From Ascarosepion bandense (Eukaryota > Mollusca > Cephalopoda > Sepiida > Sepiidae), in contig JBBBDQ010001293.1 in the NCBI GenBank assembly GCA_037127315.1, positions 134,501 through 198,500 on the forward strand: DNA of 64,000 bases. Direction: 5' to 3'. Positions 43,989-57,147 of this stretch are shown here, one piece after another. Position 1 is the stretch's first letter, and each line of letters begins with the position of its first letter. The notes beneath the pieces are model-generated. The model was not told the DNA's origin, did no database searches, and was given only the letters and a program-made list of their open reading frames with translations. The position numbers and the translations under genes are program-made.

Positions 43989-44296
43989 ATGTGCGTAGTG
44001 GTACAGTAGATATCGGCTCGGAACGAGAAACCGGGGAGCCGAGTTCGAATTCCAGTTGAATTCATTGCATTCACTTACGCGCAAATACCCTTGGGAAAGG
44101 TATTAATCCGTCTCTTCCTTCCAGTTATGGGTTAAATAGCAGGACAGATTGGGTTCTATAGCCTTGGTCGGCAACCAGTCTACCGCAGAAAGCAATGGCA
44201 ACCTACTACGGGATAATCTTCTTCCCAGTCAATCATGTCTCTTTCGAGACATGATAGTCCAAGCGTGTATTACTTATGGCACTTAACTGACTGACT
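43989..44296 (+). mobile_element. SINE-A, well preserved full copy
   Basis: Box A-like TGGTACAGTAGATA (from 43998) and box B-like GTTCGAATTCC (44043-44053), full body, hairpin and tail. Close to the consensus that can be drawn from the copies in this window. Confidence 0.85.
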
Positions 44297-44694
44297 CTTG
44301 AAAGTTTAGATGCAACCGGAGTTTCGAATCTTACGATTTCTTCTCCTGCACTTCTACTTTTTGAAACGCATAAGGTTTGATGCTCATTCATCTACAATAT
44401 TTAAAATTAATTTCATCAATAGACATTTTCCGTTTTTTTTATCCTGTTCTATTGCCAACAGAAATACCATTGCTAAAAGTAGAAATATATCTCACCCAAA
44501 CTATGGGTTAAATAGTTAGACATATAGCTGTAAGATTCATTGTATTTTTTAAAAATGAATTTATGCAACATTCATTGGTAAATGTGTCTGAAAAGAGTTT
44601 CGGTTTTAAAAAAATTATTCCTTATCGATTTCTTCTATTCGCAGTAAACCTACGTGATTTAGTGACTTTATCACCTTCCTTTCAATAAGTTTGA
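44297..44694. other. unassigned AT-rich DNA
   Basis: No gene or recognised repeat. Confidence 0.35.
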
Positions 44695-45205
44695 GTTTTG
44701 TTTAACAGCATATCAACCTCTATGGGTTATTTAATGCCAAAAAGTGGAGCTTTAAGGTATTTTTAATGTACAATAAGAGTGTGAATGTTGATTTAATCAG
44801 ATTTTAATGATTTTTTTGTTTTTAATCTTTTCTATTGTAGTTTTCTAAAACTGAAAATGTCTTCTACTTTTCCATTCAATAATGTTAACTGAATTTTTTT
44901 CTTCAAAACTGTTATGTTAATAATTTTTTCTTTAAAAATATATTGTTGGTAATATTTTTCCTTAAAAATGTTTATTTTTCTATAAAAGTGTATTTTTTAT
45001 ACTTTCATAGTATTTTGAGCCCCGTTTTGGGGTTATCTATTTTCCATTAGCTGAGACCCTAACAGGTGCTACCACTCCCAGTCAGGGTGGACCTGGAAAT
45101 AAAAACAATTAAAAGGTGATTCCATGCTCCTCGCAACCTCCCAATCAGAGGCCTTGCTGCCGGATGCAGTTTACCGTCATGCCCAGGAGCTACTTTGAAT
45201 AAAAT
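44695..45205 (+). repeat. unnamed repeat family X, long copy
   Basis: GGGTTATTTAATGCCAA (44724-44740), then several degenerate sub-repeats of about 35 bp (TTGTTGGTAATATTTTTCC at about 44944 is the clearest). A GAGACCCTAACAGG segment, GTCAGGGTGGACC and CATGCTCCTCGCAACC (45122-45140) follow. It corresponds in inverted orientation to 17905-18440. Confidence 0.55.
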
Positions 45206-46402
45206 AATTAAAAAAAGTTATGCATATGTCATTACCATACTCTTAACCACCATAAGCACCGTTGTATCTGCAGCAATGTGTAGACCGTTACACAAAATAT
45301 ATGATGAGGAATAGATTCTGAAGAAATTGAAATAAATTATATCAACTCATATGTGAACTAGTTTCACTAGTTCTGTTGCCCATGTTTATATCCACCAAGA
45401 TATGTTCATACTACTTCCGTCCTTGCTATTGTTAATAATTAAGCACCTTGGTACAGTTGTTATTTACTGTAATATGTTCAAACCTAGTGAATGATGGTCC
45501 ATTTTGTTTTGTGTGAAGAGATTCATAGCGACAGTGATATAGTTTTATCAAAAGATATTGGCTACAAAACACGAGAATAGTGAAGATTAAAAAATTATAT
45601 CGACAACATTAAGACTGAAAGGAACAATCAAAAAGTGATATTTTAAATGTTTGAGACATAACGAAGAAAAGGTGTATGAAAAAGATATAACTTAAAAGAT
45701 ATATTGAAAGCAAAATAAGTGGCGCAACCATACATTAACGGACGTAATTAGTTTTAGTAAACGAATAGCAGAACAAGTATAAAGGGGAAATGCAAAACTG
45801 TAAAAAAAATCCTTAGGGTAAAAACTAATATGAAGTTGTAGAGGGCCATTGAGTAGTTTGATCTTCTAGTATTGGTTCACTCGTTCGTTTACATGATTAT
45901 TTGTTGTTGTTTTATAACGACTTAATGTTTTGTAGGATATTTAAAACCGAAACATTTAGATTAAAAAAAAAATGTTTGCTAGTGAACATGGTACTCACAA
46001 AAATACTTTTTTTTAAAAGGGTATATAATAAAGAAAGATATTTTAGAAAATCGGACATGCATAATCTTTACTATAAAGAGTGAGAGCATGACGTCAAAAA
46101 ATTAGGAGCAACATTTATTGATGTACTTACTATTAAGTATTTTAGATTAAGACACACGAAAAAATTATCCAAAGTCTTGAACGAGATAAGAAGGAAATAT
46201 GATTCTTTGCTCTGATTAGTTAAAAGGAACACACATGTAAATTTTATATCTTCTCACGCGGATAAAAAGCAAACCAAAGGTTTCTTGTATTTAAATGTAA
46301 ATCATTTGCACAACCACCATTCAACATTGCTTGATGAAAAGAATCTATCTCGAAACATAGAAATTTCCATGTCGCAATGTATAATTAATTCATAATTATA
46401 TG

Positions 46403-46405
<3 letters not shown>
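45206..46405. other. unassigned AT-rich DNA with a hammerhead-like trace
   Basis: No gene is recognised. At 46328-46356 CTTGATGA, a 14-nt segment and GAAACAT occur in hammerhead order but stem II pairing is poor. The frame 45901-46083 has no signature. Confidence 0.35.

Positions 46406-46407
<2 letters not shown>

Positions 46408-46450
<43 letters not shown>
46408..46450. repeat. (TA)n microsatellite
   Basis: About 21 TA units. Confidence 0.9.
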
Positions 46451-46452
<2 letters not shown>

Positions 46453-46718
46453 AACGAAGACAGTAATTGCAACGTTCAAAACTTTAACTTAAAACAGTGC
46501 TCAATATAAAAATAAAGCAATTAATATTATTAATTATTACTTTAGAATGCGTGCAAACTAAAATTTACTAAAAAATTGTACATTTAGTTTCGACATTGAA
46601 AGAACACGTAGTTACCAATGATGGTAACAAATGTTTTATTAAAAAACATTTTTAAAAAAAACACCACTTCCCTTTATTTTAGGATTTTTATTCGTACGAC
46701 GTAAAAAGATATCAAAAA

Positions 46719-46762
46719 CATCAGTGGCATTTCCGCCTTGCTCGGGGTGAAATGATTAAAAA
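46719..46762 (+). mobile_element. solo LINE 3' tail
   Basis: About 44 bp matching only the last bases of the Jockey/CR1-like LINE (TCAGTGGCATTTCCGCC, GCTCGGGGTGAAATGATTAA): an extremely 5'-truncated insertion. Confidence 0.75.
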
Positions 46763-47180
46763 ATTAATATTGTATATCTGAATCCCTCTCACATCGATAA
46801 AATGTTTTCCTTCTTTTGTTCCACTATTTCTTCTGTCTGGATTCATGTAATCCATTCGTTTTTGTAAAAAAAAATCTGTCTGAGAAATTTAATATACTTT
46901 TAATATTAACAAAATAAATTAGTACCGATGAATTTGTATATTCGTCCAATCTATTCAATATATATGAACACACTTCACTATTGACGACGTAATATTCTTA
47001 AAATAAAAAATAATACGGCACTGTTAAAGAACAAACACGCGTCAAAAGGTTTAATAACCGGCAGTAAAGAAAATGACCTGAGCTGACGCTGCCTCAACAT
47101 TGTCTCTCTCCATGAACATGACAAGAGGGAAATTATATATATATATATATATACATATATACATACATACACACATTTAT

Positions 47181-47215
<35 letters not shown>

Positions 47216-47605
47216 ACGGTCTTTATTATAGTAGAGAGGTTAAAAGCCGCGACCGTCACAATTTTATGTCTATTTTATAATAAAAAGTGTCCATCCGTCA
47301 CACGATTCAAACGCTTGTAAAATATGTAGCATTTCCTTTACTAATAAGATATACAGTATGTCTTTCAGTAATAATTTAGTTTAAACTAAAATTTAAGAGG
47401 AATATCTTAGAAGTTGAATTAATATGAAGATAGATTATTTTTAGACCAGAGGGTAGGCTTTGCGTCTATGGGTCAAGGAGGATTACTTAATATTGAAAAA
47501 AAAACGGACAGAGGAATGGAGCGCAACACTTATTTAATGTGCTTTTATAATGTATTGCAGAACAGTGAATAGGAGAAAAATAATTATCGTCATCTTCAAA
47601 AATAA
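46763..47605. other. unassigned AT-rich DNA with TA runs
   Basis: No gene is recognised; interrupted (TA)n and CATA runs at 47132-47214 generate the tyrosine/isoleucine frame there. Confidence 0.5.
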
Positions 47606-47609
47606 TCTA

Positions 47610-48060
47610 TGTGCCGTGTTCATCCAAGATGTGGGTGATCATGGCTTTCCACAAACGTCATTTTAGGTCTTTATTAAGTGTCTACTTGCCACAAATAACA
47701 TCGGTCTCTTTCTGAAACTTCATAAAAGTGTCGCTTCTGTATCCATTTTTTCTAAAACTTTAACTTTGCTCACACGTTCAGTCGACGGTATTCTCTGCAT
47801 CACAATTGTTGCCACCAGTTCCTTCATCTGTCATGAGTGTCCAGCAAACTCTGGATTCCAGTCTTCTTTGTCTAGAACGAAGATACTTTGCTTGGCTTTT
47901 AAAAGGCATCTTTCCCTATTCCAATTCGCCTTCCGGTTTCGGTGTCGCATTTTCCGCCCTCTGCTAAAACACTTCTGAGATATTTAAATTTTTGTACCTG
48001 CTTGATTTTGGATTCTCCAGTTTGTAATTCGCGTGTTCAGCTGTACTTTCATTTTGCTAA
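47610..48060 (-). pseudogene. RTE-like LINE with internal deletion
   Basis: The 3' end lies at about 47610-47665 (complement of CCGTGTTCATCCAAGATGTG). The region for the LEKIFIEAE / VQKFKYL segments follows at 47760-48020 (complement of TATTTAAATTTTTGTACCTG and CTTGATTTTGG). The conserved C-terminal blocks between are missing or unrecognisable. Confidence 0.5.
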
Positions 48061-48910
48061 CTAACATGCATTACAATTGATCTTTAGTCTTTATTTCTTT
48101 TACCTTTAGTGAAATTCTGTAGCTGTGTATGTGCAGACCAGAATTTTTTAACTCACGTCCAAAAGTCTTCTAAACAAAAATTAGCAGCTGATCTCTCATC
48201 TTACCCAGCCCTCACATCTCAATAGTGAAAAATGGCTTGTTCTTTCAGTACCTTAAATATCAAACAAGAAACCGAGTTTATCATGGATTCAATCCTCACA
48301 AGTCACAGTGAATGGTTTTATTCTGAAAGATTTTCCTTGCTTTTGAGTGTGCATTGAAACTCATCTATACAATCTATCTCTAAGAATGCTGAAAAAAATG
48401 TAAAACCCTTTAGACCGGTCCATATATTACTCCATTTCAATTATCTTTACAAGCGTAGCTAAATCCGAAAATGGAGTATTGATGACATCCGGGCTGGAGC
48501 TTAGCAAACCTCTCTTTCCCTCATCGACACAGTTTGAAAGCGTTTAATCGGCCTTGTAAATGATATTTTTTGTTACTAGGCAAAACCTTTACTCGCTGCC
48601 TACAACATTGCAAACCTATCCTTAATATATTGAAAATGTTCTAACGATCGACATTACGTTTTGATGATCAGTAAAAGTGCAGATGAACTGTTAGCAATAT
48701 CAAAATCATTTATAGTGAAAATACTATTAAGTAATTTTTTAAATGTTCAAGGAACGGCCAGAAGAGACATCTGTAGTACTTTGATCATAAAAGAGAGAAT
48801 TTACTCCAGATTCTAACAATGAAGAATTATTTCTTAGGATTTCTTACTCTTGTGCATGCAACATAAAACTGACCATGCATAAATATTTTTTCTGGAGCTA
48901 AATTTTAACT
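48061..48910. other. unassigned DNA
   Basis: No gene or recognised repeat; possibly the continuation of the preceding LINE relic near 48060-48180. Confidence 0.35.
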
Positions 48911-48916
48911 TTTTTT

Positions 48917-49126
48917 AAGCGTTTAGCCTATTAATTTCTTTATTGTTCTCACAATATTGAAGCGTTTAGCCTATTAATTTCTTTATTGTTCTCACAATAT
49001 TGAAGCGTTTAGCCTATTAATTTCTTTATTGTTCTCACAATATTGAAGCGTTTAGCCTATTAATTTCTTTATTGTTCTCACAATATTGAAGCGTTTAGCC
49101 TATTAATTTCTTTATTGTTCTCACAA
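48917..49126. repeat. 43-bp minisatellite, 4.9 near-perfect copies
   Basis: Unit starts AAGCGTTTAGCCTATTAATT and repeats at 48917, 48960, 49003, 49046 and 49089, the last copy partial. I see no base difference between the full copies, so the expansion is recent. Confidence 0.95.
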
Positions 49127-49294
49127 ACGCAAAGTGATAAGGTAACTGGATTCTTGTACATAAGAAAATATGCAAAAACTATATTGCATTTTTTTATAAA
49201 ATAAGTATTTTCTATTTTAATCATTAAAATGTTTTTAAAATAGTTGGCGTATATTTTTATGTTAATTAAAATTTAATTTAGCAAGAGAAAATGT

Positions 49295-49558
49295 ATGGAA
49301 ATTGATTGTACTAAGCGACACGTCCTAGTAAAATCAAACGTACTATGTACCCCCATACATGTTTACGCATCTTCCCAAAATTTCGTTTCAATCAGTCAAT
49401 ATATGACTATTTTAGAGGGTGTGACGGATGAACTAACGGAAATCACAGAATTTTACAGAGAAAATTGTAAAAAAATCCCCCAAATCGAAAGATTTGATGA
49501 CATTCAGCAACACTATAGCATATCTCAGATTGAAACAGTGATTTTAAAAAAATTGTGA
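49295..49558 (+). CDS. hypothetical small ORF
   Basis: 87 residues with an even, protein-like composition (ILEGVTDELTEITEFYRENC, then IERFDDIQQHYSISQIETVI), probably helical, no membrane segment or signal peptide, not recognised. It lies 170 bp after the 43-bp minisatellite and has no similarity to the LINE or SINE families here. It could be a fragment of a host or transposon protein, or chance. Confidence 0.2.
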   Translation: MEIDCTKRHVLVKSNVLCTPIHVYASSQNFVSISQYMTILEGVTDELTEITEFYRENCKKIPQIERFDDIQQHYSISQIETVILKKL

Positions 49559-49599
49559 AAGGGAATATAGCACTATTTTTGAAAATAATGACCTTTTCG

Positions 49600-49757
49600 G
49601 TTCCTACTATTTAAATTATAACTAAGGCGAGAAGATGGATTGATACCTTTCCCAGTGTCATTTGTGCATAAGAGAATGTAACAAGCCCGACTGTAATTCG
49701 ATCTCCGCTTTTCGATTTGTCATCCCGGGCCGCTGTCTATTCCTTCACTTGTATATC
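49600..49757 (-). mobile_element. SINE-A, very diverged 5' half
   Basis: Complement of GATTGATACCTTTCCCA, TTTGTGCATAAGAGAATG and TGTAATTCGATCTCC follows the SINE-A body/head order on the minus strand; box A is hardly recognisable. Confidence 0.5.
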
Positions 49758-49789
49758 CATGCGGATTCCAGAAAACATTTTCAAGAATA

Positions 49790-49925
49790 TATCCAGAAAT
49801 ATGATGATGACCAGAGGGTACTTGGTTGAAACGTTGTGTCTATTATAGCACCTATATCAACCAAGATGAGAACAAAAGTTCGAAATAATCCCAAGATTAT
49901 TGAAAATGACTCATCTCAGAATTAA
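49790..49925 (+). repeat. Penelope-like element end
   Basis: GGTTGAAACGTTGTG, then ATATCAACCAAGATGAGAAC, then TTCGAAATAATCC, parallel to 26720-26790; the CTGAAGA half is worn (GACCAGAGGG). Confidence 0.4.
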
Positions 49926-50735
49926 ATACAAACATTTACCTATATCAGTTTTTCTATTCAATGGTTGTTTAAGCAGAAACAAACTTTCAGAGACAATATC
50001 ATTTATATATTGGATACGACTTATTTTTGTATGAGAAATACTCAAATGTTTTTCTTTTATCATACATTGGGTAAAACAATAGAAATTAATGTGTAATGTT
50101 TCGAGGAGGTTATACCGATATACATCAACATGTTTCAAAAATTGTGGCAGTATCTGGTATATTTTCTTATCAAACCAGACAAGAAAAATCTTTAAAATAT
50201 CAGAAACGAAATGGCTCGGGGATTAGTCTACTCACATAGGAAATGATCCCACTTGATCAAAAATAATCTGAACTTGTCATTAAAACGTCGTAAGTTACAG
50301 GGTTTTGTAAACAAAAGATACATTTCTGTTTGGAAAGGCAAGATTAAAACCTAAGAAAGCTTGCCAATTTACACAAAAGAAGTATTTCCGATAAACTCTT
50401 ATCTCTGATTTATCAATATTTAATTTGAAAACGCAGTCTACATCATTTTCTTAAGTACGTAAGAAAATATGTTTATTACATTAACAGACAGAAATTACAA
50501 ATAATGATAGCGTGCATGAAGTTAGGCAAATTCAAACTCAATTATAAAAATTGTGAACAAATAAAGAAAAAGTAAAGAAAGAGAAAGAGCCAAGTTGTAG
50601 AATATTTCAAATCTTTAGTATGAGTTTCAGTTTGTATAAATTTTGTCATTATTTCTTGTCTCTTCAAAGATTTCTATCCTTTACTATTTGTATTGTTTCT
50701 TTGGAAAGTAATTTTTCCCATTGCCTTCTCTTCTT
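49926..50735. other. unassigned AT-rich DNA
   Basis: No gene or recognised repeat. Confidence 0.35.
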
Positions 50736-50737
50736 CT

Positions 50738-51630
50738 TCTTTTGCTCTGTCATTCCAAGACGTAGGCGTTCATGGTTTTCCACGTCTCCCTATCATTGGT
50801 GGCTCTTAGCAGGCTTTCTCTTGTTACACCACGCAACCTCGTTCTGCCATCCATCTGCTCACGTCCTTCAAATATGCCATCTGCTGCTTTCCCCTGTCAC
50901 TTTGTACCTTTATCTGCTCTGTTAGTATCCAGTTCTCCAATGCCTCCTTCCTCATTGCATGTCCCAAAGCTTTAGCTGTCTTTTGCTGATGCTCAGTATT
51001 CATTTCCTTTTCGTTTTCATCCTTTCCAAAACTTCATCATTTCTCACATACTTGATCCATGATATCCGAAGCATCCTTCTGTAAAACCACATTTTAATTG
51101 CTTCAAGTTTTTCCTTTATCTTTGATGATATTGTTCAACATTCATTGCCATAGTGAAGGCCTGACATTATATAGCGATCCAGTACTCTCTTCTTTGTTTC
51201 TAACGAAATTTTCCTGTTTCTTAATACTCTACTCAGCTTCCTTCACCATGCCAATTCGCCTTAGAATCTTTATGTTGCCCTTTCCGTTTTCTGTTGGAAC
51301 ATTTCTTTGATTTTTAAATTTTTGTACCTGCTTGATTTTAGTATCCCCCAGTTGTATTTGGCATTTTGGGCTGCTCTTTTTACTGATGACCATGCATTCC
51401 ATTTTCTTGCAGTTTATTTATAGTCCTTTCTTGTCAATCTCTTCAGCTACCTTCTGTAGTAAGTCGCATAGTTTCCTTTCCATGTCTGCTATTAGCACTC
51501 TATCATCTGCGTTCCTTATGTTGTTCAAGTTGTGGCCTCCGATGACAAATGCTGGCATAACATCTAGGGTCCTCAGAGGAGTTTCGCTTGCCTTCTCTAT
51601 AGTTCTAAATTCAGAGTGTTCTTAATTCTC
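50738..51630 (-). pseudogene. RTE-like LINE, C-terminal third, longest relic on the minus strand
   Basis: From the 3' end (complement of CCAAGACGTAGGCGTTCATG) upward: the W-K/LRAT stretch, the KALGHAMRKEALENWILT-type segment, EKLEAIKMWFYRRMLRISWI (complement at 51050-51115), the ARRIGMVKEAE segment and VQKFKNQ. The catalytic-side LQKVAEEIDKKGL and NVRNADDR segments follow at about 51430-51520, including the YADD-like box as ADD. Frames change several times. Confidence 0.75.
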
Positions 51631-51639
51631 GACAAGGCT

Positions 51640-51735
51640 TGCAAATTAAACCATAGCTTGTGAAAGATGGAAGAAGCGACTTGATACCCAAGGTCACTTG
51701 CGTGTACAAATGAACGCAATAAACCACGCCAAAAT
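51640..51735 (-). mobile_element. SINE-A body remnant
   Basis: Complement of GGAAGAAGCGACTTGATACC, CAAGGTCACTTGCGTGTAC and AATGAACGCAAT follows the middle of SINE-A; head and tail are lost. Confidence 0.45.
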
Positions 51736-53320
51736 TTCATCCGTTTTTTTTTTAATTCGTTGCATATCGACACCTGTTGGTCTATTTACGTTATGTCAAA
51801 TCGTTTCTCATTTCATATGAGCCTTTATGAATCTTCACTTCTTACGCTTTTTTTTATTTCTCTATGTGCAGGGGCAAGATATTTTTTAAGCTTTCGCTAT
51901 ACTGTCAAGTTATAACCCGATGTTCAGGGCGTGGCTTGACCATTTCATCCCGCTTCTGAACCAGTCCGCCCTCATTGTGTTTGTTTTGATCTCTGACCAG
52001 CTAAAGTAGGATTTCCCTTTATCTATCTATCTAGATTAGTTCTGACACGCGAGGGGCCGAGTATATTATTAAGACCGGATTTACGCTATCCTCGATACGG
52101 AGTATAATCAGTAAACCACTGTAAGCCACAGGAAGCAGAATTAACACGACTTATAAACCGAGGAAATCTTTTTAATATATATTTATATTTCGGTTATACA
52201 CACAGATATAATAAGTCAAAACTGGTGATACTCAACATTTAGCTGGTATTTTTAAAATACTTCAGTAACAATATTCACTGAGTTTGGAATTTATTGTCTT
52301 TTAGCAGCGCGTCAGTCTGACCGTATTATTCAAACCGCCTTCAGATCACTAGACCCAACTTATCTCTTCTGGCAGCAGGCCTCGAACTCATCTCTTTCTA
52401 CCTGCCCATTCCAAACATATTGTCTCTTCTAGCAGCAATCTCTCAAACAATCACAAAAACCGGAGTGTTAAAAACGGTAATCATGGGGGTTTCAATTTTC
52501 CCCTCACTGTATAACTTTTACCAGCTCGAAATGAAAACAATAACAGTTGTCTATTTCGACTGATTTTCTGGGCCCTTCATTAATGAGGGGAGGGATGAAT
52601 TCACTCTGTCCATTTATATCATCGAACAAGAAAATTCCCACAGTTTGACCAACCTGCCAAAACAGGACGACAATATTTTGACCAAAATCGTTCTACTCTT
52701 CCCGACAGAAATAATTGTATTTTTTTTTATCACTTCGGTTATTTTTACCGACAAAATAATTGTATTCTCCCATTATAGACAAATCTCTTTTTGTCTTTAA
52801 AATTATCAACAAAATTAATACCATCCACCGGGAAATAAGGTTACAAAGGTCTATCAAGCCAACGGAAAATCTCTACAATCTCCCCTCGATTGATTCTTTA
52901 ACTTTAACAGAATTGACCAGAACGTGTGTCAAAAATTAAAAATTAGCCATTGTCCCAATGAACCACAGTTTAGATGACATATTAGAAGACCTGTTTTAAG
53001 AAATAAAAAAGAAACTCACGTCGTCCAGTTAAAAAATTACAAAATTGTACAAAAGTTGAGGGTTTGAATTGACAAATTCTTTAAAATTGATTTTACATTT
53101 AAAGTTCCACACAGTGTGAGATTTAAGATAACTGTAAATAGCTAGATGAAATCTCGAAGTTCTCAACCAGTCTATGAGGAAAAATACTATCATGAAAAGA
53201 GATGAGCTCAATTAAACTATCTTACCAGAAAAAGCACCATTGCTGTGATAGATGTAATATATCTAGTACTATACTAACCAAATGGGTTACATAAATCGGA
53301 AAGTTACGATATATTCTTTT
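51736..53320. other. unassigned DNA
   Basis: No gene is recognised. 52030-52480 has higher complexity and two similar phrases (TATCTCTTCTGGCAGCAGG at about 52360 and TGTCTCTTCTAGCAGCAAT at about 52420). It could be part of an LTR or other transposon but no termini were found. Confidence 0.35.
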
Positions 53321-53324
53321 CTGA

Positions 53325-53540
53325 GCATTGTCCACGCAGGACATTGGCGATCATTCCGCTCTACAATTTCTTCATTTTTGTATCACTACCTAATGCGTGT
53401 CCATTTCCTATACTTTCAGTCCCTATTCTTTTGTGTGCGTTATACAGACTACTCGATATTCTCTTTCTGATCTGTCTGGTGAGTGACAAATTCTCTTCTA
53501 AAGCAATCGTTCGTTATCATGTGTCCAAGAAAGCTCGTTT
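53325..53540 (-). pseudogene. RTE-like LINE 3' end, diverged
   Basis: The complement reads AFLGHMITNDCFRREFVTHQ (about 53475-53535) and ends with AATGATCGCCAATGTCCTGC, parallel to the KFLGHVMRKEGLENLILTGQ and ATGATCGCC ends of the family. The plus-strand frame 53344-53865 across it is therefore unlikely to be a gene. Confidence 0.5.
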
Positions 53541-54290
53541 CTTTTTAATCCTAAATAAAAGTAATGTTTTTTTTTCCGTGAAAGTACACGGCTTTAGGCA
53601 TCTAGCCGTATCCACTTCACTCGACTCTTGTCTCGTCTCTGACAAGAGAACAATGGTTAACAATAGAACTGAACAGGTTAAGAATGTAGTGATCGAAGAA
53701 GCCTCAGCGCTTGGTAGCAAATTGCTGCTCGAGTCTTACTTACATATCCCGAATGGAATACAAAAGTTTGCAATGTATATATCATGGCGGATCTTAGCCG
53801 TGATACCAAGAAATAGTGGAATTCAGGAATATAGTACATCTGAACACTTTCGATGTAACTTATAGAACAAACAGAGGTTTCTGTCGTTTCAAATCTAACA
53901 AATTATTTTCATGCTAAGAACGCGGAGATATGTTTATACACTAAGTATAACATTATTATTGACAGAGTTTAAGATTCATTGCCACCACCTGTGATTAAAT
54001 CTCGGGTACGAAAATTAAAAGACTTCGAAACTTGTATTTCCAAAGGTGATTGAATCTTGTTTGCTAGGATAGTGCTACGTAGCTTAATTGTAATGCACAC
54101 TTAACTTTAAACTGTTTCCTGACCTGAAAAAAGAAACATGTTAGATTCTAGTCGGGAGGAACATCTTATGAATATTTGAATGTCTAGTGTAGTATATATT
54201 AATACCATCCTTAAATGTATATCTGCTTAAACAAGTTTGCAAACTAAATATGCTTAGAGTAATAAGTAATAATTTGTGTACATGTTACAG

Positions 54291-54329
<39 letters not shown>

Positions 54330-55205
54330 TTGAAGGTTAATGATTTTGTTTAAGGTTAATGTCGTACATTATTTATATTTGTGAGATTTATTTTGTCAAT
54401 TTAAATGTATTTTAGTTTTTACGCAGATCATTTTCTCTTCAATTTTAAAATTGGGTTTGAGAAATAAGCATTAAAAATTTGCATTACATGATTTTTATAT
54501 AAATAGTTGATAAATGTGGTAGCAGACAGTATAAAAGTCTCAGTGCGTGTATAGTATGAGGCCTACCTTTTGAATGTAACCTCCGAATTTTACTAGCAAT
54601 GCACATGTTACAGTTATATAAGTTAAATAGGATTCAGTTTAAAACATTGTCCCCGTATTTTTAACCTTTTGGTTAAAAAAGGTAATTAGTGTTCGTTTTA
54701 TGCCTTTACCGTTAATATTAACTAAAAACATTGATCTAAATAATTTCTTATGAGGAAACAGTTTCTTTGTTTTTTATACTTGTGTAAAAATGAAAATAAA
54801 TTGTGCGTGGAGAGGTAAGCTTTACGGTCACATAGGCACCACTTTTACTACAGCCATGGCAGCATCGCTTTGTCTAAAGCATCATAATCTGACGGGAACC
54901 AATCCTCTTTAGGCTGTCTTTGAATTCGGATTGTTCCCTCTCTTGTTTGGTAATAAGCCCGGTCTACCCTGCCATTTATTTCCTAGTCGGAGGAAAATGG
55001 ATCCATGCCTTTTCTGTAGGCGAAATGAAACAGAATCTTACAGGAATTTAAATTGAAACGCCTAATTCACTTATACCGGTAATATGCATGACACTATCCG
55101 CGACTCAGTACACAAAAGACCAAAACGATCAGTTACACGCGAGACGATTTTAGGTGACTTCAATTCTTTCTGTTTGGCTTTCTTAATTACTTCTCTTTCT
55201 TTTTA
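53541..55205. other. unassigned DNA with one TA run
   Basis: No supported gene; (TA)n at about 54293-54326. 54790-55080 has more even composition but no clear frame. Confidence 0.35.
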
Positions 55206-55526
55206 TCTAGACTTATTTATAAATGGAACTTAGTCTGTGTGTGTGTCTGGCCATTACCTATAGACCCCGAAACGGCTGAACCGATCTTCTTGAAAATTTA
55301 CACAGTTGTACTATAAGCGTCTGCGAGTGTTCTTAGCTAGTTTTTTTTTTTTTTGTCGAGGTACCTCCGATAAATATCAATAATCGAAAAAATCGGGTTA
55401 TGGAATGAGTAGTCCGATTTTAATCAAATTTGATACACTCATAGACAAAGACATAAGAAACGATATTCAGGTTGCAGTTCTTACAATAGTGCAGAAAATC
55501 GATAATATACATATATATATATATAT

Positions 55527-56037
<511 letters not shown>

Positions 56038-56425
56038 AAATGCAAAATGTTTGTGTGTGAGTGTTTATCTGCCTGTATGTCTATATTTTTTTCAGTCCTT
56101 TTATTTTAGTTTTTGCTTCGGGTTTGGCTCTAAGTAGGTATAATTGTAGTTCTTAGTTTCAGCCATGATACTATTTACTCAGACAACTTATTTAGACTTC
56201 AAAATTCAGTTTACGACAAAAAAAACTATTTGATATCGATACAAGAAAATCAAAAATTTGACTGACATCCATTCATTTTTCTTTCAGTCTACGGTTTCGC
56301 TTTAACTGGAAACAACTATTGCTTTTTAGTCTTTCGTACCAACGTCCAATAAGTCTAAGCTCCAGGACCATGGGTTAGTGTTAAAGCTTTCATTTCACCC
56401 GAGCAACGCCAGAGTATACTGCTAG

Positions 56426-56890
56426 TAACAACATAAACAGAATATTCGATAAGTATTTAATCAGGTATTTATTTTAACATACATATTTAGAAAGCAATCC
56501 AGACATTTTGTTCAATATATTGTTCTACTGGGAAAATTCGAAGTAATAAAACTTTTTTTCTATGCATCTGCCAAAGTTTTTAGATTTTGCTTAGAGGCAT
56601 GTGCGGTTCTTGAAATACTTTTCCCGCAATTATCTCACAATTTCAGAAAATGTACAGATAACTTTCTACTGTCTGCATACACAGAGTCAGTAAAACATAT
56701 TTTTGTAGTTGCAATATTTCTTCTCAATCTTTCCTTAGCCTTAATGTAGTAAACAGCAGTTTCATTTGGAGATTCCATAGATGCTTTGTAAACAAAATTA
56801 ATAATTTTTTTTTTCCTTTAACATCTACCAAATCCTATATGGGCATTGCTTTTACCTCACTTCGTATATATACGAGCGTTGACTGAATAG
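56426..56890. other. unassigned AT-rich DNA
   Basis: No gene or recognised repeat. Confidence 0.35.
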
Positions 56891-56897
56891 ATTTTGG

Positions 56898-56955
56898 CTC
56901 GATAGGAGAGTACTGGGTTGCTATGTGATGTCGGTTCTTCAATATGAAAGTGCGG
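56898..56955 (+). mobile_element. short RTE-like LINE fragment fused to a SINE
   Basis: GGAGAGTACTGGGTTGCTAT, then GTGATGTCGGTTCTTCAATA, matches 11750-11805. It breaks off exactly where inverted SINE-A sequence begins (AAAGTGCGGTAGACTGG). Confidence 0.6.
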
Positions 56956-57147
56956 TAGACTGGTTGCCGACCAAGGCTAGAGAACCCAATCTGTCCTATT
57001 ATTTAACCCATAACTGGAAGGAAGTGACGGATTAATACCTTTCCCAAGGGTATTTGCGCGTAAGTGAATGCAATGAATTCAACTAAAATTCGAACTCGGC
57101 TCGCCGATTTGTCGTTCCGAGTCGATATCCACTGCACCACAACACAC
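56953..57147 (-). mobile_element. SINE-A, 5' two thirds, 3'-truncated
   Basis: Head and body on the minus strand down to the segment GTCTACCGCA; hairpin and tail are missing at the junction with the LINE fragment. Confidence 0.75.

Noticed and set aside
48917..49126. Regular direct repeats as a CRISPR array
   Set aside because: Units are contiguous with no unique spacers, and the DNA is clearly animal.
52030..52480. LTR retrotransposon terminus
   Set aside because: Higher complexity and a repeated phrase, but no TG...CA ends, primer-binding site or gag/pol sequence could be found.
53344..53865. 173-codon plus-strand frame with hydrophobic start
   Set aside because: Its first third lies antisense to a recognisable RTE-like LINE 3' end and no motif is seen in the rest.
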